DNA of 64,000 bases from Evernia prunastri. Taxonomy: Eukaryota; Ascomycota; Lecanoromycetes; Lecanorales; Parmeliaceae. This document shows positions 33,354-45,800 of this stretch, piece by piece (position 1 is the stretch's first letter; each line of letters starts with the position of its first letter). Both the position numbers and the translations under genes were made by a program. The stretch covers positions 1-64,000 of the forward strand of contig NKYR01000149.1 of NCBI GenBank assembly GCA_003184365.1, read 5' to 3'. The notes below the pieces were generated by a model. That model saw only the letters and a list, made by a program, of their open reading frames with translations. It ran no database searches and was not told the origin of the DNA.

Positions 33354-35787
33354 CTAGCACCATGTGAACACAGGATTCTTGCTTTTCACCGTTTCTAACC
33401 TTTCCACAATCACTCTTCGTAGACTTCCTTCCATGCCCTCAGCTGCCGAGTAACCCAAATCTCCTTCCAAATCATCACCATCGCCCAGAAAACCTCCACC
33501 ATGTCGGGTAGAGAAAGAGTAGCGCCGCCTTTGGCTGCTCGTGCTTGCATTCTTTCTGTGCCCTTCGAAGCTGAGTCGAGTCTTGGATCTGGTGGCACTC
33601 GGCCTAGTGTTATTTGCGTGGACCATTTTGGCTTCGTCTAGCTCGGTTTGGTGGTCCAGCAATGGCCCGTGCACAGTCGCTGGGCTCTCTGTTCCATTGG
33701 GGAATTGGCCAAGGTCCGATGTGCTGTTGTTTCGTGATAGGTCAAACCGGTTTGGATTTGGTAGTTCGGTTATAGGTGACGACAGGCCAAGAAGATCGTG
33801 CTGTGGTTGTGGTGCAGAGGCGTTGGCGACGCTTATGTCCATTTCTTCTTCTTCTTCGATATTTCTCCGCACATCGTTATCTCTACGCCTCCGCACCTCA
33901 GCAGAAGGCACCCGCATAGGAATTGCGACAGGAATATCAACAAGGTCATCCCATACGCACACACGCGTCCGCCGAGTCAACTCGAGCGGGCCGTGATCCG
34001 ATGTTTTCAGCGTTTCGACCACATTCCATGCTTGCCCTTTCATTACGGCTATCTGCCTGGCAAACATTTTCTCCTTGAAGTCAGAGTCTTGGCTAAACAC
34101 TCGACGAAGAGCTAGTTGTGTGTCGCTCCACCATTTTGTCGAGGTGAGAAGTGGAAGGAAGTGGTCTCGAGTTTTTTGTGTAAATGGTTGGCCGATCAGA
34201 GATACAGGGAGGAAGAGCCATCCGAATGGGAAGCTTCGCCACTGGGCAGCTATTAGCGTAAGCTCGCAACGCACTTGAATATTTCCTTACAGCATCTGGG
34301 TGCTTCCATGGCCACGACAAACTATTGTCGATGGCCCCAATCGAAATGGAGGCATCTTTTCCAGACTCGGTATTCAAAGGTGTGTCTAATCTACTCGCAG
34401 TCGACATAGCCTCTTGGCGCTTATAAGGGGAGATGCTGGGCTTTCTCTTTCCTTCGCTGGTGCTTCCCATCACGGGGCCAGGCCGCTCGTCGGATCGGCC
34501 GTTCATCTGCGGCGGGTCCGCCATAATAGAGACCTCCTGATTTGCTTCATCTACCCTGATCATCCAATTGTCCAAGCCTCGGTCAGTATTTCTCATGATA
34601 TAGTCTAGAATCACAAGCTTTTCAAGCTCTTCTCGGAAAGCCTGCTTGAGTTGATCGGTCCAAGAAAATCGCCTTTCCTGAGTATGGGGTTCCTCATTAC
34701 CGTTCATGGACCGAATTTCGCTAGGAATCTCTTCGTCATTCTCTGACAGAGCGCTACCAGGTCTGCATGTCTCTGTCCAAGGTTTCTTTCTCCATCTTGG
34801 TGCATCATCCGGCCGGAATCCTGAATTAACTTGATCTGGCCATGGGTGGTCCCGCAGAAACAGATTCGCGTCCTTAAATCCCTTGAGGAAAACCTGGAAG
34901 CTGCCGACCTTTGCAGGCAGAGGTTTCCGTTTTCGATAGTATGCAGACTTGTCCCAGAAATCGTAATGGAATGATTTAGATGAAAGGTAGACGATATCCG
35001 TATACGGCACCAGATTGGTCCTTAGTCTACTGTCCAATACGTACGCAGCTGCCTCAGAAACGTAAGAAAGATTGGGTATAAGACATGCTCTGCCAAAAAA
35101 GCAAGGGAACAAATTTCGGTGAAGCCACTTGGTCCATTTCGGGTTTCTCGACGCGTACGGCTCCTCGTCTTTTGGTTTAAACACTCCAACGACCTTTCCA
35201 TCGCTATTTCGGGCGAAGTAGCTCCCTGAACTACCTTGTGATATCATCTTTGGATGTATCCCAAGCTCGATGGCGACTTTAACGCTCTCCACAACATCGT
35301 CGAATCCCATTTTCGTCATTCTGTCTCCCTGGGTCTCGCTAACGTCCGAGGCAAGTGTTTCTACACTTGCTGGTCGTAAGCCTTCCGAAGCCTGAAATAC
35401 CGAGTGTTTAATCTCCAATTGTTCCTCTTCCTGGGTCTTCCCTTTCACCCGGCTGATTTTGAACTTCGCGGCTATTTCCTCCGCCCATCTCTCCAACCTA
35501 GCATTTATTGCTTTGATGTCCACACCCGATGAAGTTCTCCGCAGCCGCCGTTTGCCTGTATTCGGTCTTCTCTGGTGTCTGGTAGAGCTCTCATTTAGAT
35601 CCGCTTGCATTGGTCCATGTGGTTGTGGCTGTGGCTGAATGGGGGCATAGCGAGGTGTGGAGATAGTGGATATCGTTCGAGGGACTCGGAAGGCGTCCTC
35701 TTCTTCAGAATCATCCAGATAAGCATTCTCGTCATCTGCTTGAGCTATCCGAGCATAGCCTGAAGTTGGAGGTCTATGTCGAGGCAT
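33354..35787 (-). CDS. LSB6: Type II phosphatidylinositol 4-kinase
   Basis: Exons 35787-34291 and 34241-33354 give 794 residues. The enzyme makes PI4P on endosomal and vacuolar membranes. The PI3/4-kinase fold starts after a disordered acidic N-terminus: nucleotide loop GSSGSYFARNSDGKVVGVFK with the ATP-binding lysine, NPKWTKWLHRN, and palmitoylation-type cysteines in NLFPCFFGRACLIPN. The catalytic segment is LDYIMRNTDRGLDNWMI and the metal-binding aspartate is in GAIDNSLSWPWKHPD. The 49-base intron splits exactly after HPDA and rejoins WRSFPFGW, matching the animal PI4K2 sequence there. A segment of about 60 residues is inserted between the catalytic loop and the metal-binding aspartate, and the C-terminal 180 residues are low-complexity; both are usual for fungal LSB6. 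Confidence 0.92.
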
Positions 35788-36337
35788 GCCGTCGTTAAAG
35801 GAGAATCTGTTTCTAAGCGGACTTGACGAGCTTCGACGTGGAGTTGCGGGAAGAGCCGTCCATGATCAAGGTATAATTTTGATCCTTGTCTTTTCCCCGC
35901 ATTCTGCAATTCTTCGTCAAATTTTCAAACAACGGATACATTGAGAGGAGCTGAGACAAACGATTTGCGATTACGGGAAGCAATGCACCGACAATAGAGT
36001 GATATATGCTATCACCGTTCCTGACGAAGCCACCGACCTCAACTCTCTTTCACAACGACTCCACCTCATACATCTTTCATAATGAATGGAGGCTATGATA
36101 AATACTGTTACACGACGCGATCTATTATTGGTCCACAAGCGATCCTACGTGCATGCTGAACTTGCAAACCCCCAAAGCCATTTTGCATCTCCAAAGCCAT
36201 TTGGAGGCCGATCCCGTTGGTTTGATGCTTCTCAGATAGGAACAGACAGATCTTTTCTCCGAGACACTTTCATTATACTCCAGCCGTACACCTACGGAAC
36301 TTCGCGCCATGTCCATAGATGAGCATCAGATTATTTC
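35788..36337. other. Intergenic, no gene seen
   Basis: This is the LSB6 upstream region and the SPC24 downstream region. A 78-codon frame at 36086-36322 holds an internal repeat of CAAAGCCATTT(T/G)G (about 36175-36203), but no family is recognised. Confidence 0.55.
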
Positions 36338-37109
36338 CTAATGCACTGTTTGCCAAAAATAGTTGGAATAAAAGTATCTGGAGAACTTTGGGTCAAGGTT
36401 GACAACATGGACGTCGCCTTTCTGATTGTTCCGTATGACCGCTTTGTTGTAATTACCTGCACCATCGGCTTCGACTTCGATACCAAGGGATCGGTACACC
36501 TTTAGCTTGAGTCTGCGAGTGAAGTGATTAGCGATCACTCGAATCTTGATAGTAATAGATATGGACGCTTACATTGTAGGATCATCCGCCTCTCTCTTCG
36601 CTCTCGCTAACTCGCCTCCTCCAACCCCTTCGAACTCCAAATCATGCAATCGGCTCTTCAGACCTTCCAGCTCCTGCTCCAGCCTCTCCCCCTCAATTTC
36701 GAGATCTGATGCTGCCTTGGCAGCACGGAATTTCTGTGTATCGAGCTCAACTATTTGGGACGCATGGTCTGTACTGCTTTGCGAGGATACAGTCTCGCTA
36801 TGCTGCTGTGACATAACCGCAAAGTTGCGTGACAATTCTGGGTGTTCGATCAGCTTTGGAGCTTTGGTGAATCTCAAGGAAATCAGGTTCACTCTTCAAG
36901 GCGCTCTCGGCTTCCCGTATGCGTAGATCACGAGCTTGCTGGAGGGTTGAGAGAGATTCGTTGATACGACCGATAGCGATCTTGTCTGTCTCGATGTGGA
37001 AATTGGCCATGGTGCTTTGCACAAGCTTGAAACAGATTAGTATCGCAGATTCACGAGATAGGTCTCAACAGGGACCTCCTACCATGGCTGGGTCCTCATC
37101 GAATAACAT
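36338..37109 (-). CDS. SPC24: Kinetochore protein Spc24 (Ndc80 complex)
   Basis: Exons 37109-37083 (27 nt), 37025-36893, 36837-36573 and 36512-36338 give 199 residues. The N-terminus MLFDEDPAM, the segment [20 protein letters not shown], a long coiled coil ([20 protein letters not shown]) and the globular end [14 protein letters not shown]...NYFWQ match filamentous-fungal Spc24. Spc24 pairs with Spc25 at the centromere end of the Ndc80 complex. The first exon encodes only nine residues; intron 1 has a perfect TACTAAT branch site. Intron 2 is placed with donor GTGAAC and acceptor CACCCAG so that LK joins KLSRNF; a 31-base alternative is too short. Confidence 0.9.
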
Positions 37110-37356
37110 CTTGAGAACTTGGCGTACGCTGTTGCTAATAATCTTTAATCGAGGAACAATCTCAACGTAAACTCGCCAGCCCAGTCTTGGGAAAGATATG
37201 CTTCGAATTACTTGGATAGGCTGCGAAGCTTTGTGCTTTGGCGAAAAAGTAAACAATGGAGAGGATCGACCACAAGCGTGGAACCCGCCGGCAGCTAAGG
37301 TAGAGTTGGCAGGTGCCCTTCTGCTAGCAAGTCTTAGTCAGCAGGAGGGGTATCCT

Positions 37357-37577
37357 GGCTCGCGGGTAGCAAAAAAGCCCGCACACCCTAAATTATTTCA
37401 ACAGATCATAACTTATCATCCACGAGGGCAGTGAACAAGAATTTGCCCTACGAAAAGTAGAGAAGGTGATCCTTCAGAGATTCTGTACTGGAGGTATCAA
37501 CTGCAATTTGTTCGTTGCGGAGTTATCAAGACCCTTGCGATCTTGAGGTGTGCGGGCTTTTTTGCTACCCGCGAGCC
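37357..37577. repeat. Perfect 31-base inverted repeat, 159-base spacer
   Basis: GGCTCGCGGGTAGCAAAAAA and the 11 bases after it (37357-37387) are exactly the reverse complement of 37547-37577. The matching core holds AAAAAA GCCCGCACACC. The 159-base spacer has no open frame. The layout looks like a small non-autonomous transposon or a cruciform-forming site; no clear target duplication is visible. Confidence 0.85.
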
Positions 37578-37660
37578 TCAGCTGGCAGCCTCCTTTCAGT
37601 AGAAAACAATCAATCATCCTCATACCCATGAAGAACTTTGCCCACATAATCTGGTGAATT

Positions 37661-38287
37661 TTAGCGTATTCATAATCCTCTGCAATGCTTGGCGTTGGAG
37701 ATCCGACACCACCCCCATAGATTTCTGTACTGTAGCCATAGCATCTTCCCACAAATCTCAATAAAAACATTCGTCAAATATCGCAAATAGGCAAATTTGA
37801 AGCTATATAAATTTCGCCTCGCCTCAATCATTCATATCTTCTTTCACACGCATCAATAGCTCATTAGTCATCCGATTATCTCTCTCCTTGCCCCGCAACG
37901 CAGATAATCGCATTATATCTGCTAAACTAATCGCTGCGAAGAAGATTAAAAGATGGACTTTATATACGTTGCTTTCAGTCATAAACGCTACGAGTAGTAT
38001 ATCGTATATCAATAGAAAATAGTTTCTAAATAATTGTAGAAGGCTTTTAATTGAAATAAAGAAAATGCTCGACTTTAGATTAATCTTAGCAGAAATATCA
38101 ATAGAAAGCGATATAGCGATTCAATTAAGATAACTGATTAGATGAAGTTTATATAGCTTCATTTTTGACTATTTGCGATATTTGATAAATGATATTTGGA
38201 AGGATGCTGTGGCTGCAGTACAGAAATCTATGGGGATGGTGTCGGATCTCCAACGCCAAGCATTGCAGAGGATTGTGAATACGCTAA
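37661..38287. repeat. Foldback element with ~150-base inverted arms
   Basis: The arms at 37661-37816 and 38144-38287 are inverted copies with scattered substitutions and small indels. Shared blocks include the complement of GATCTCCAACGCCAAGCATT, ACAGAAATCTATGGGG, ATATCGCAAATA and GAAGCTATATAAA. The 327-base centre is AT-rich with no open frame. This is the structure of a foldback or MITE-type element. Confidence 0.85.
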
Positions 38288-38522
38288 ATGTCCGCGGAAC
38301 TAGCGTCCAACGCCACACTGAGGCTGGAGCCAAGCACGAATCGTTAGCTGTTACCTGCCCCTACTCAACTAATTACATTGTCTTCCTTCTCGTTCTTCCC
38401 ACTGTTGTTTATGTACCTTGGTCTAAAAATTTGGGAATGTCTAGTTTGCCATGTAAGCCCTTCAGTGTTCTTCTCGCCCCTGTGTTTGTGTGATCAGCTT
38501 CCGGAAGCCGATGTCAGCTAAT

Positions 38523-39104
38523 ATGGAATCACATATACCAGACGCAGCAGATGCTGATAGGTAGGATGCAAGCCCGGCAAGATGTCCCACTATCAGCACA
38601 CTCACTGAGAAACCACATAGTCCCCTGAAGCCTTCCGAGCTCAAAGTCCTGCGAGACCAATATGAGAAAGAGGGAGATTACGTTGGTGTGCAGACCAAAT
38701 TCAACTATGCATGGGTGGGTCAGAATATGCAAAAGTACTTTCGATAAATCTGCTCATTCTATCCTTATATCCAGGGTCTGATCAAGTCCTCCGCACGTGG
38801 TGAACAACAAGAAGGCGTTCGCCTTTTGTCGGAAATATTTAGAAACGCACCGGAGCGGAGGCGGGAATGCTTATACTACCTGGCTCTCGGGAATTACAAG
38901 CTGGGAAATTATGCAGAGGCTCGCAGATATAATGACCTACTCCTCGACCACGAGCCATCCAATCTGCAGGCAGGGAGTTTGAGAGGCCTGATTGATGACA
39001 AGGTCGCCAAGGAAGGCCTGCTGGGAGTTGCAATACTCAGTGGGGTGGCCATTGCAGCAGCTGGGGTGGGCGCTATAATATTCAAGGGAGCAAGGAGAAA
39101 GTAG
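38523..39104 (+). CDS. FIS1: Mitochondrial fission protein 1
   Basis: Exons 38523-38560 (38 nt), 38621-38714 and 38775-39104 give 153 residues, the normal size. Fis1 is a tail-anchored protein of the outer mitochondrial and peroxisomal membrane that recruits the fission dynamin through adaptors. The TPR-like helices show [45 protein letters not shown] and [20 protein letters not shown]. The C-terminal anchor is [20 protein letters not shown] followed by the basic tail KGARRK. Exon 1 carries the variable start ([12 protein letters not shown]), and the splice forms the serine of SPLKP. Confidence 0.95.
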
Positions 39105-40651
39105 ACGGAGAGTACTAGGGCGGATACCCCTTCAAATATTGAGCAATCCATATTAGTCTGAAACATGGTTCTTTGTTTGAGTTCATTCCCTGTGCTTCTT
39201 TCATTTCTTTGCGAAATCATCTTGACTTCGCTGTCATCATTCATGCCTGGACCACAGGCAAACCGGCGCCAGGAATGCTGATGTTGACGCTGCGAAAGAC
39301 CTTGACGCCGTCGATGCCATGGACAGGGATCCTATTGACCCTATGACGAATATCATCATCCGCGCGTATCGCATCTTTTGGGATGGACCGATAAGCCTGC
39401 AAAGTTCTTCGCAGTTTACAGCGTACATGATTCCAACGACCGTTCAAGGGAGCTGGTATCGTCCTTTGCTAAGCAAGGTGACTCCGGTTCTTGGCTTGTA
39501 GATATTATGGGACGTTTGATAGCGATGCTTCACACGGGCCTACCTGATGGTCATGACTCTCTTGCATTTGGGACGCCACTCAAGGACACTTTTGAGCAAA
39601 CAGAGCGGAAGACTGATTTCGGTACACCTTCCAACGAAATGGACAACAAAGAGGACTGACTATACGAGATATTCTCTTCAACGGATGAGCAATCATCACT
39701 TGAACCCAAACATGGAAACAGGCAAGAGACGGCAGATTCAGAGTAAAATAGTTGGTCCCATCACCTCTTTTCTTGTTCACCATCATATGTATCTGCGTAG
39801 GCTAGGAAGGAAGGTTATATAATCTAGGTACGGGCGAGGCGCTACTTGGAAATGACATTGGTCAAGTAGAGGGTGTATTTGACCTTTCTTGTATAGACAG
39901 ATGGAAATTGAGTGATACTAGGATGCTTGACAGGGTTTGTAGTTTGTGTGAAAAAGACGATACAGGGCAGATGGATCATGTGGTAGTATGGAATATAGTA
40001 GAAAGGCGAAGAATGGCAAACATGATCTCACTCCATTTTCTTACATTTGCACCTCTTGCAGCGGTTACATTAAATTACTACCAAGGTACTGCTGCTACTA
40101 TTTACTGTTACTACCTTACTTAGACCTACCTAACCCTTAGTCACTTAGTTACTTGTCAATTGAATTGTGGTTTTGTGCTTGTCTCGCTTGTGCTTGTGCT
40201 TTGTGCTTATGCTTGTGCAAGGCAGGGCAGGGCTGAGCTGAGGGTGAGACTGAGAACGGAAGATCGGGGAAACTTGTAGACTCTCTCTACCAACTTTGAA
40301 ACCATACTCTATTCATATCCAAAGAGGCTTCATCTCTATATTACCCATTCAAGACTCTTGTTCCTTCACATATCGGCCCCCGCACTGAACACTTCAACAC
40401 TTCCCACTCATCCATTCATTCACTCCTTCTGACGACGAGAATACTACTGAGCCTCAACCCTACGCTACTACAACTCCCCGCTTCGGTACGCCACACCAAA
40501 TGGTTGACCGTCTTATCTAGGCACTTGCTGGTCGCCTTTCTTTCATTGCACTGTCGACATATTGCCACACCGGCTTGAAATAGAGCCTCTTTTCTACCAG
40601 AATCTAGTAACGTCTGTTTGGCGAGAAAGCCTAGTCTCCAAAAGATATAAC
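39105..40651. other. Intergenic with a possible decayed peptidase
   Basis: Apart from the fragment at 39378-39659 I see no gene. A TACCTTACTTAGACCTACC motif cluster lies at about 40111-40132, followed by a CTTGTGCTT simple repeat (40178-40218) and the RING-gene upstream region. Confidence 0.55.
39378..39659 (+). pseudogene. Possible remnant of a trypsin-fold peptidase
   Basis: A 93-codon open frame includes FAKQGDSGSWLVDIMGRLIA, which resembles the active-site serine region (GDSGS) of trypsin-like peptidase-fold proteins seen in many fungal hypothetical proteins, followed by MLHTGLPDGHDSLAFGTPL. The upstream histidine and aspartate parts are not found in a joined frame, so this is probably a broken gene or a single exon of one I cannot reconstruct. 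The motif is short and could be chance. Confidence 0.4.
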
Positions 40652-42325
40652 ATGGCCGATCGAGGCGGACAGCAGCGGGAACTCGTCTTCTGTCATGCAT
40701 GTTCAAACGAATGGTTGCGAGATCAGCATGGCCTGCAGTGCCCAGAGTGCCATTCCGACGTCGTTGAGATTGTGAGTCGTTCCATATTTGAGCTCGTTCA
40801 CCTTGCTATCAAAGGCTGTGATATCGTTTATAAGACCTTGCAAACGCTAACACTGTCCTATTATAGATCGACGAGCGTCATGATCCACGAGACAATCACG
40901 CCAATATCAGCGATGACGACGACGGTGAGGGCGAGGCACCTTCAACCAACAACGATAGCCTACCCCATCAAACTTTACATCAGCACAATCCATGGCAAGC
41001 AGAAGCGCCAGATCCCGATGAGCCAGATATTGAGCATGTCGAATGGAACCCTGCTCCGGGTGTGCACTTCGCTCGCACCTCTTTTCGGTCATCTTCTCCC
41101 ATGGGTCGTGGTCAGGCCAATGATCCCTTCTTCGCGCCCCTGTTCCAAAGTATTTCCACCATATTTGAAGGCGCAGCAAACGCAAATGCAAATGCCCAAG
41201 GTCGACCGCAAGCGAGAAATCTTCGCACCGGACAGCATCCAGCTCATGTCCATCGCCCAGAATTTGCATCTCAGAATCCATTTCCTAATCACCACATTCT
41301 TCATCGTCATCATAGCCCCTGGACTCCCACCTCTGGTCCGCCCGGCGGTCGACAGGCGTTCACAGCAACTGACCGGATATGGCCTCAACACGGGCCCAAT
41401 GCGCCTCCGAACGACCGCAACATAAACAATCTTCACGGGTCAGTAAAACATCTATTGCTCTACACTTTTCTATACTAACTATAACAGCGTACTCGCTACA
41501 ATGCTACAATCGATGCAAGCCAGCATGGTTGATCCTCATGGAGATGGTGGGCAGCACGCCGGTATGCCTAACCTTAATACTTTCATCACGCAAATGCTCG
41601 GCGGCGTTTCTGGAGACGCTGTTTACAGTGAAGAAGCTCTCGACCGCATAATTACGCAGATGATGGATCAAACCCACCAAGGCAGCGCTCCGGGTCCAGC
41701 TTCGGCGGCGGCTATAGCAGCGCTGCCAAAGAAACCCGCAGATAAGACTATGATGGGGTCAGACGGGAAAGCGGAATGTTCAGTGTGTATGGACGCCGTA
41801 GACATCGGAGACGAAGTGACCATTTTGCCGTGCAAGCATTGGTTCCACGGAGAATGCGTAGGCGCTTGGCTCAAAGAACATGATACCTGTCCCCACTGTC
41901 GAGCGGGCATTATGCCAAAGGAAGGTGGAGCCGATACTCCGCGGTCTCCCGGCCAAGCGCCGCGACATACCCAGAATCCGTTCCCGAATACGAATTCGCC
42001 CAGTCCAGGCACACCCCAAAGTCATAACAGCATCAACCAGCGAACCCCTATGCCTGGCACTTTCACCCAGCCAGGCATGAATCAACCATATGTCGTAGGG
42101 GGTTTTCAGCGGTATCCAGAACCACAAGCATTCGTTCATCCACGAGCACAGCTCCCGTCACAGTCTCCGCAGCAGACTCAGAGAAGGAGAAGCAGCGCAA
42201 GGGGAAACGGAAATGGCAATGGTAGCGGGAATGTTGGTGAAGGAAGCAGTGGAAGCAGCCAGGGATCCAGCCTGACAGGCTGGTTCAGAAATATACGAGG
42301 AGGTGGCAGTAGTGGAGATCGATGA
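40652..42325 (+). CDS. RING-H2 E3 ubiquitin ligase (RNF115/RNF126 type)
   Basis: Exons 40652-40771, 40867-41438 and 41488-42325 give 509 residues. The N-terminus has a zinc-ribbon (FCHACSNEW...CPECHSD), as in the BCA2/RNF126 group, which binds ubiquitin. A disordered H/N/P-rich middle follows. The RING-H2 domain is at about residues 315-360: CSVCMDAVDIGDEVTILPCK, then HWFHGECVGAWL and CPHC, with all eight ligands in C3H2C3 order. The C-terminal 140 residues are low-complexity (QSPQQTQRRR, GNGNGNGSGN). The protein should transfer ubiquitin to misfolded or endocytic cargo, as its animal relatives do; the fungal substrate is unknown. Introns are 95 and 49 bases. It is convergent with BST1. Confidence 0.9.
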
Positions 42326-42807
42326 TGAGGCCTGACTGCCAGTGTTGGTTGCTTGACTCGGCGACGGAGTTATGAAAGAATGACCTAAGAGTTTAGCTGA
42401 TATCTTCTGGGAATTAGCTCCCTACGAAGCGTTTGCTGAGTTCCCTATGCTCTTTGCTTATTCACATTACGACTGCGATGATTCTGCATTGTGGGGGTTA
42501 GGGATAGACAGAGAAGACCCTTGTCGGCTTCATGACTTGCCATTGCACACAGTCATCTCTCTCTGATGAGGGCGCGGTGGCCCTTGGGGCGGCGATTTCC
42601 TGTAGCGCGGTTAAGAGATAGCATAGATGAAGCTAATACCCAATGTACCTAAGATTCCGGGCATTGTGATGTGATCTCTGGATCACGATCCCAAGGTACA
42701 TTATCTTTCGTCTCACTTCTAGCCATCCTAGACATTATATACACGGAAGAGAAGCTTTATTTGCCATCCAACCCGCTATTGAATCCATGCCAAATCAGAT
42801 CTTTCTG
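42326..42807. other. Convergent intergenic region
   Basis: This lies between the stops of the RING gene and BST1. It contains no supported gene or element. Confidence 0.6.
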
Positions 42808-45800
42808 TTAAGGTCTCTTCTTCGCACCTCTATCATCCCCCTCATCAGTCCCCTCTAAGATCTGAGTCAGGCCCTGCAGCGACACTTCACTGCTGGAGAA
42901 ATGCACCGCAACCAACCAAGCACAAACCAGGTTGACAATGTGATGCAATGCATATGCGTACGTTACGCCATAGACTGCAGCGTAGACGGCGAGTATGAAG
43001 AAGAGGATGTAAGTGATGTATTGAGCCCTCGATGTGACGCGGGGGATCATTTTGCCGCAGGTGAGGGTCTCGACAAGTATTAAGTAGGGCATTATGGACA
43101 AGACATTATGGTGTGAGGAGAACGGTGTGAGCCAGTGCACCGCCAGATTATGGGCCCAGACGAGAAGAACAGGTATATTGATTGGGAGAACCCAGAGCAT
43201 TAGGATCAACATTGAGTGAGAGTAATTGTAGAAATTATAGTGGGCGCCAGACCCCTGTCCTATATTAGATTTTTCGCAGATTCAAGAGTTTTACATGAAG
43301 CTTACAGTTTCTCGAACCAATCGCAGCGCCCTCGTGCATGTCGATAGCTGTACAAGAACAGCGTCTAGATAGGCGAACTGATAAGGAATGAACGTTGACA
43401 CCAAGAGCAGTAAGACGCAGGTGGTAATTATGCGCCTTCTAGGTGAGCTGGCAGCGAAGGCAGGAACAACAGATCTTCCACTATATGTTGCTCAGTCCAT
43501 GAGGATTCCCAGTACACCGGAAGTTGGACTTTGCTTACCTTACGTCCTCGACCTTCATCCACGCCGGCCTAGCGGTCAGAAGATTATATGGCAAGTAGAA
43601 CAAGTTTGTCAGTCCCAGAGTTGCATAATTGACGCCAACGCAGATACCGACACTGATGAGCCCGAACAGTGGGACTAAAAACCAGAAGATTGGATCTTGT
43701 GAGCCTAGTAAAAGGTCGTTCTTGGTGAAGTCGATGGCAGACTCCGTAGCATTTCCTCCTTCACCAAGCCAGCCAGGAGATACGGGCCTCGGAGACGCAG
43801 CACTGGATACTGTCAACCCCATGGCGAGCAAGGTAAGCGCAAGGAGCAACACCGGCAACGATTTTTTCAGACAGAGATCCAGCGATTCTGCAAACGTGAT
43901 AAAAATGCCTGTTGTGGATCAGCTACATAATACTTCCTCCTGAAAAACTTAGACTCACCACTATCGTCGTACACCTTGAATTGTTTTCGAAGCGCCAGTG
44001 CGACAATGACTAGTGGAAATGCAGCAAAAACCATCCTGTAGCGCATCACCAGTTTCCCCATGCTACCCGGTACATCAACATTCATCGATACGTCAACCGA
44101 AGAGTTACAGCTTGGATCTGACCACAACTGTAATGAGACACCATGATTGACAGCTGGAGGGAGCAATGGCGGTGGCATAAATGGAGCCACGCCGTGCAAG
44201 CTGATATTAGCATTTTTCACGTTCACAAAGTACTTCGACTCATGCGGTTCGGAGAGATACTGTCGCAGGAGTGGAGTAAATAACTCTACGTCGTCGCCGC
44301 AGGCTTGCTTGGTCAGACTTAGTCTGAAAGCAAGCAGACTCGAATGAAGCGCGGGAATCTTGATCTCCGTCATAAAAGGCCTAGCTGCAGGTAATTTTAA
44401 GTGCAGTCCGAACGAGAGGAGCCCCCAAAGCCCTAGATCGGTCTCGATGATGGAGTCCACTTTATCATTGAACTCTGCCATGACCCATCCCTGATTTGGT
44501 TCCGTAGCCTTGTCGACCACAGCGACGAATTGGTAATCGGCGAGGTCTTCTAAACTGTATTGTAGATAGGATAAAGGTTGCGCTTTATCGAATGGATGAG
44601 CGGACATCCTTTTAGAAGCTGGTAGCCAAATAACATCTGAGGCAGCGTTTTTGCAGGCCAGTCTAGTAGAACCAGAGGTATCACCGGAGACGTCCATGTT
44701 CATTGAAAATAGCGTCGAGGATTGGCCATGCTGCAATGGAAAGACGCTACAGAAAAGCACCTCGACCTGAGCAGTGGTCCTCGGTTCTTCTAACCGTTGA
44801 TCAGAGAGCAAGGTGAAGGTTTTCGAATCTTGCGGATTTCGCGCAGGAACCGGAAGCAGGTATGCCCTTGGTTTTCCTGCACGTCCAAAGTCTCTCACCA
44901 CGAGGTTTTCTCCCAAAGACATTACGGAATGTGAACTGTCTTCCAAAGTAAGTAATGTGGATGATTCCTTCTGTTGCAGGGTTTTCTCCACCACATCCTC
45001 CATTCCGGTCAAGTACCACCTTCGAAAAATACGCATTCTCTCCGCCCTTGGCTTTGTTTGCCCAGGTCGATGTACATCTAGAGTGCTGAATAGTGATCTT
45101 ACTATGGGCTTCATCAATTGGACACACCACGTGGTTTGTATATGATCCGCACCAGTCCACACATTGGGTACACCGGAGGTGAAGACCGTGAAACCATGGG
45201 TGCTTGGTACAAGGGATTCGAGACTCGCAAAGTCCGAGGGCACCACTGTGTCCAAGCCTCCACCAGCGATTGATATCAAAGTGACATGCCATAAAGGATT
45301 GTCATTTGCCCACTTTTGTGTGTACGCTTGTCTCCAATAGTCATTGATTCGCCTATATGTTCGAACGGACTCAGCATCGACTGAGACAGGTGGTCTCGCG
45401 TGGGGTGCAGACATAGTAACAATGGTGTTTATCGAGTTGGCCTGATAATTTGACATGGTGAGCATTGTTCGAGCAACAACGCCGCCCATTGAATGCCCCA
45501 CCAAGATGACTGAGCTGGGGTCAGGCAGGTCAGGATCGCGCTGCGACCTTCGAGGATCATGATAAAGCGACAATATGTATGCAACGGCATCGTTCAGATA
45601 CTCCGCTTGATCTAGTATGGTCTGGCCGTGAAAAGCGGAGAAATCTTCATTGAAATCGACGGTAAAAAAATCCAGACTTGTCATGCCCTCTTCCAGAGCC
45701 TTGGGGTTTTGTTGTATACTATCATGGTAGTATGAGGCTGCTTCGAAGGCCAAGCATCTCGCTTGTTTATAGCTTCCTGCATTCCCTGGTATGAATAGGA

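Larger units (their letters stand above)
37110..38522. other. Intergenic region with inverted repeats
   Basis: No gene is seen. The region holds the 31-base perfect inverted repeat (37357-37577) and the foldback element (37661-38287), then about 230 bases upstream of FIS1. Confidence 0.65.
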
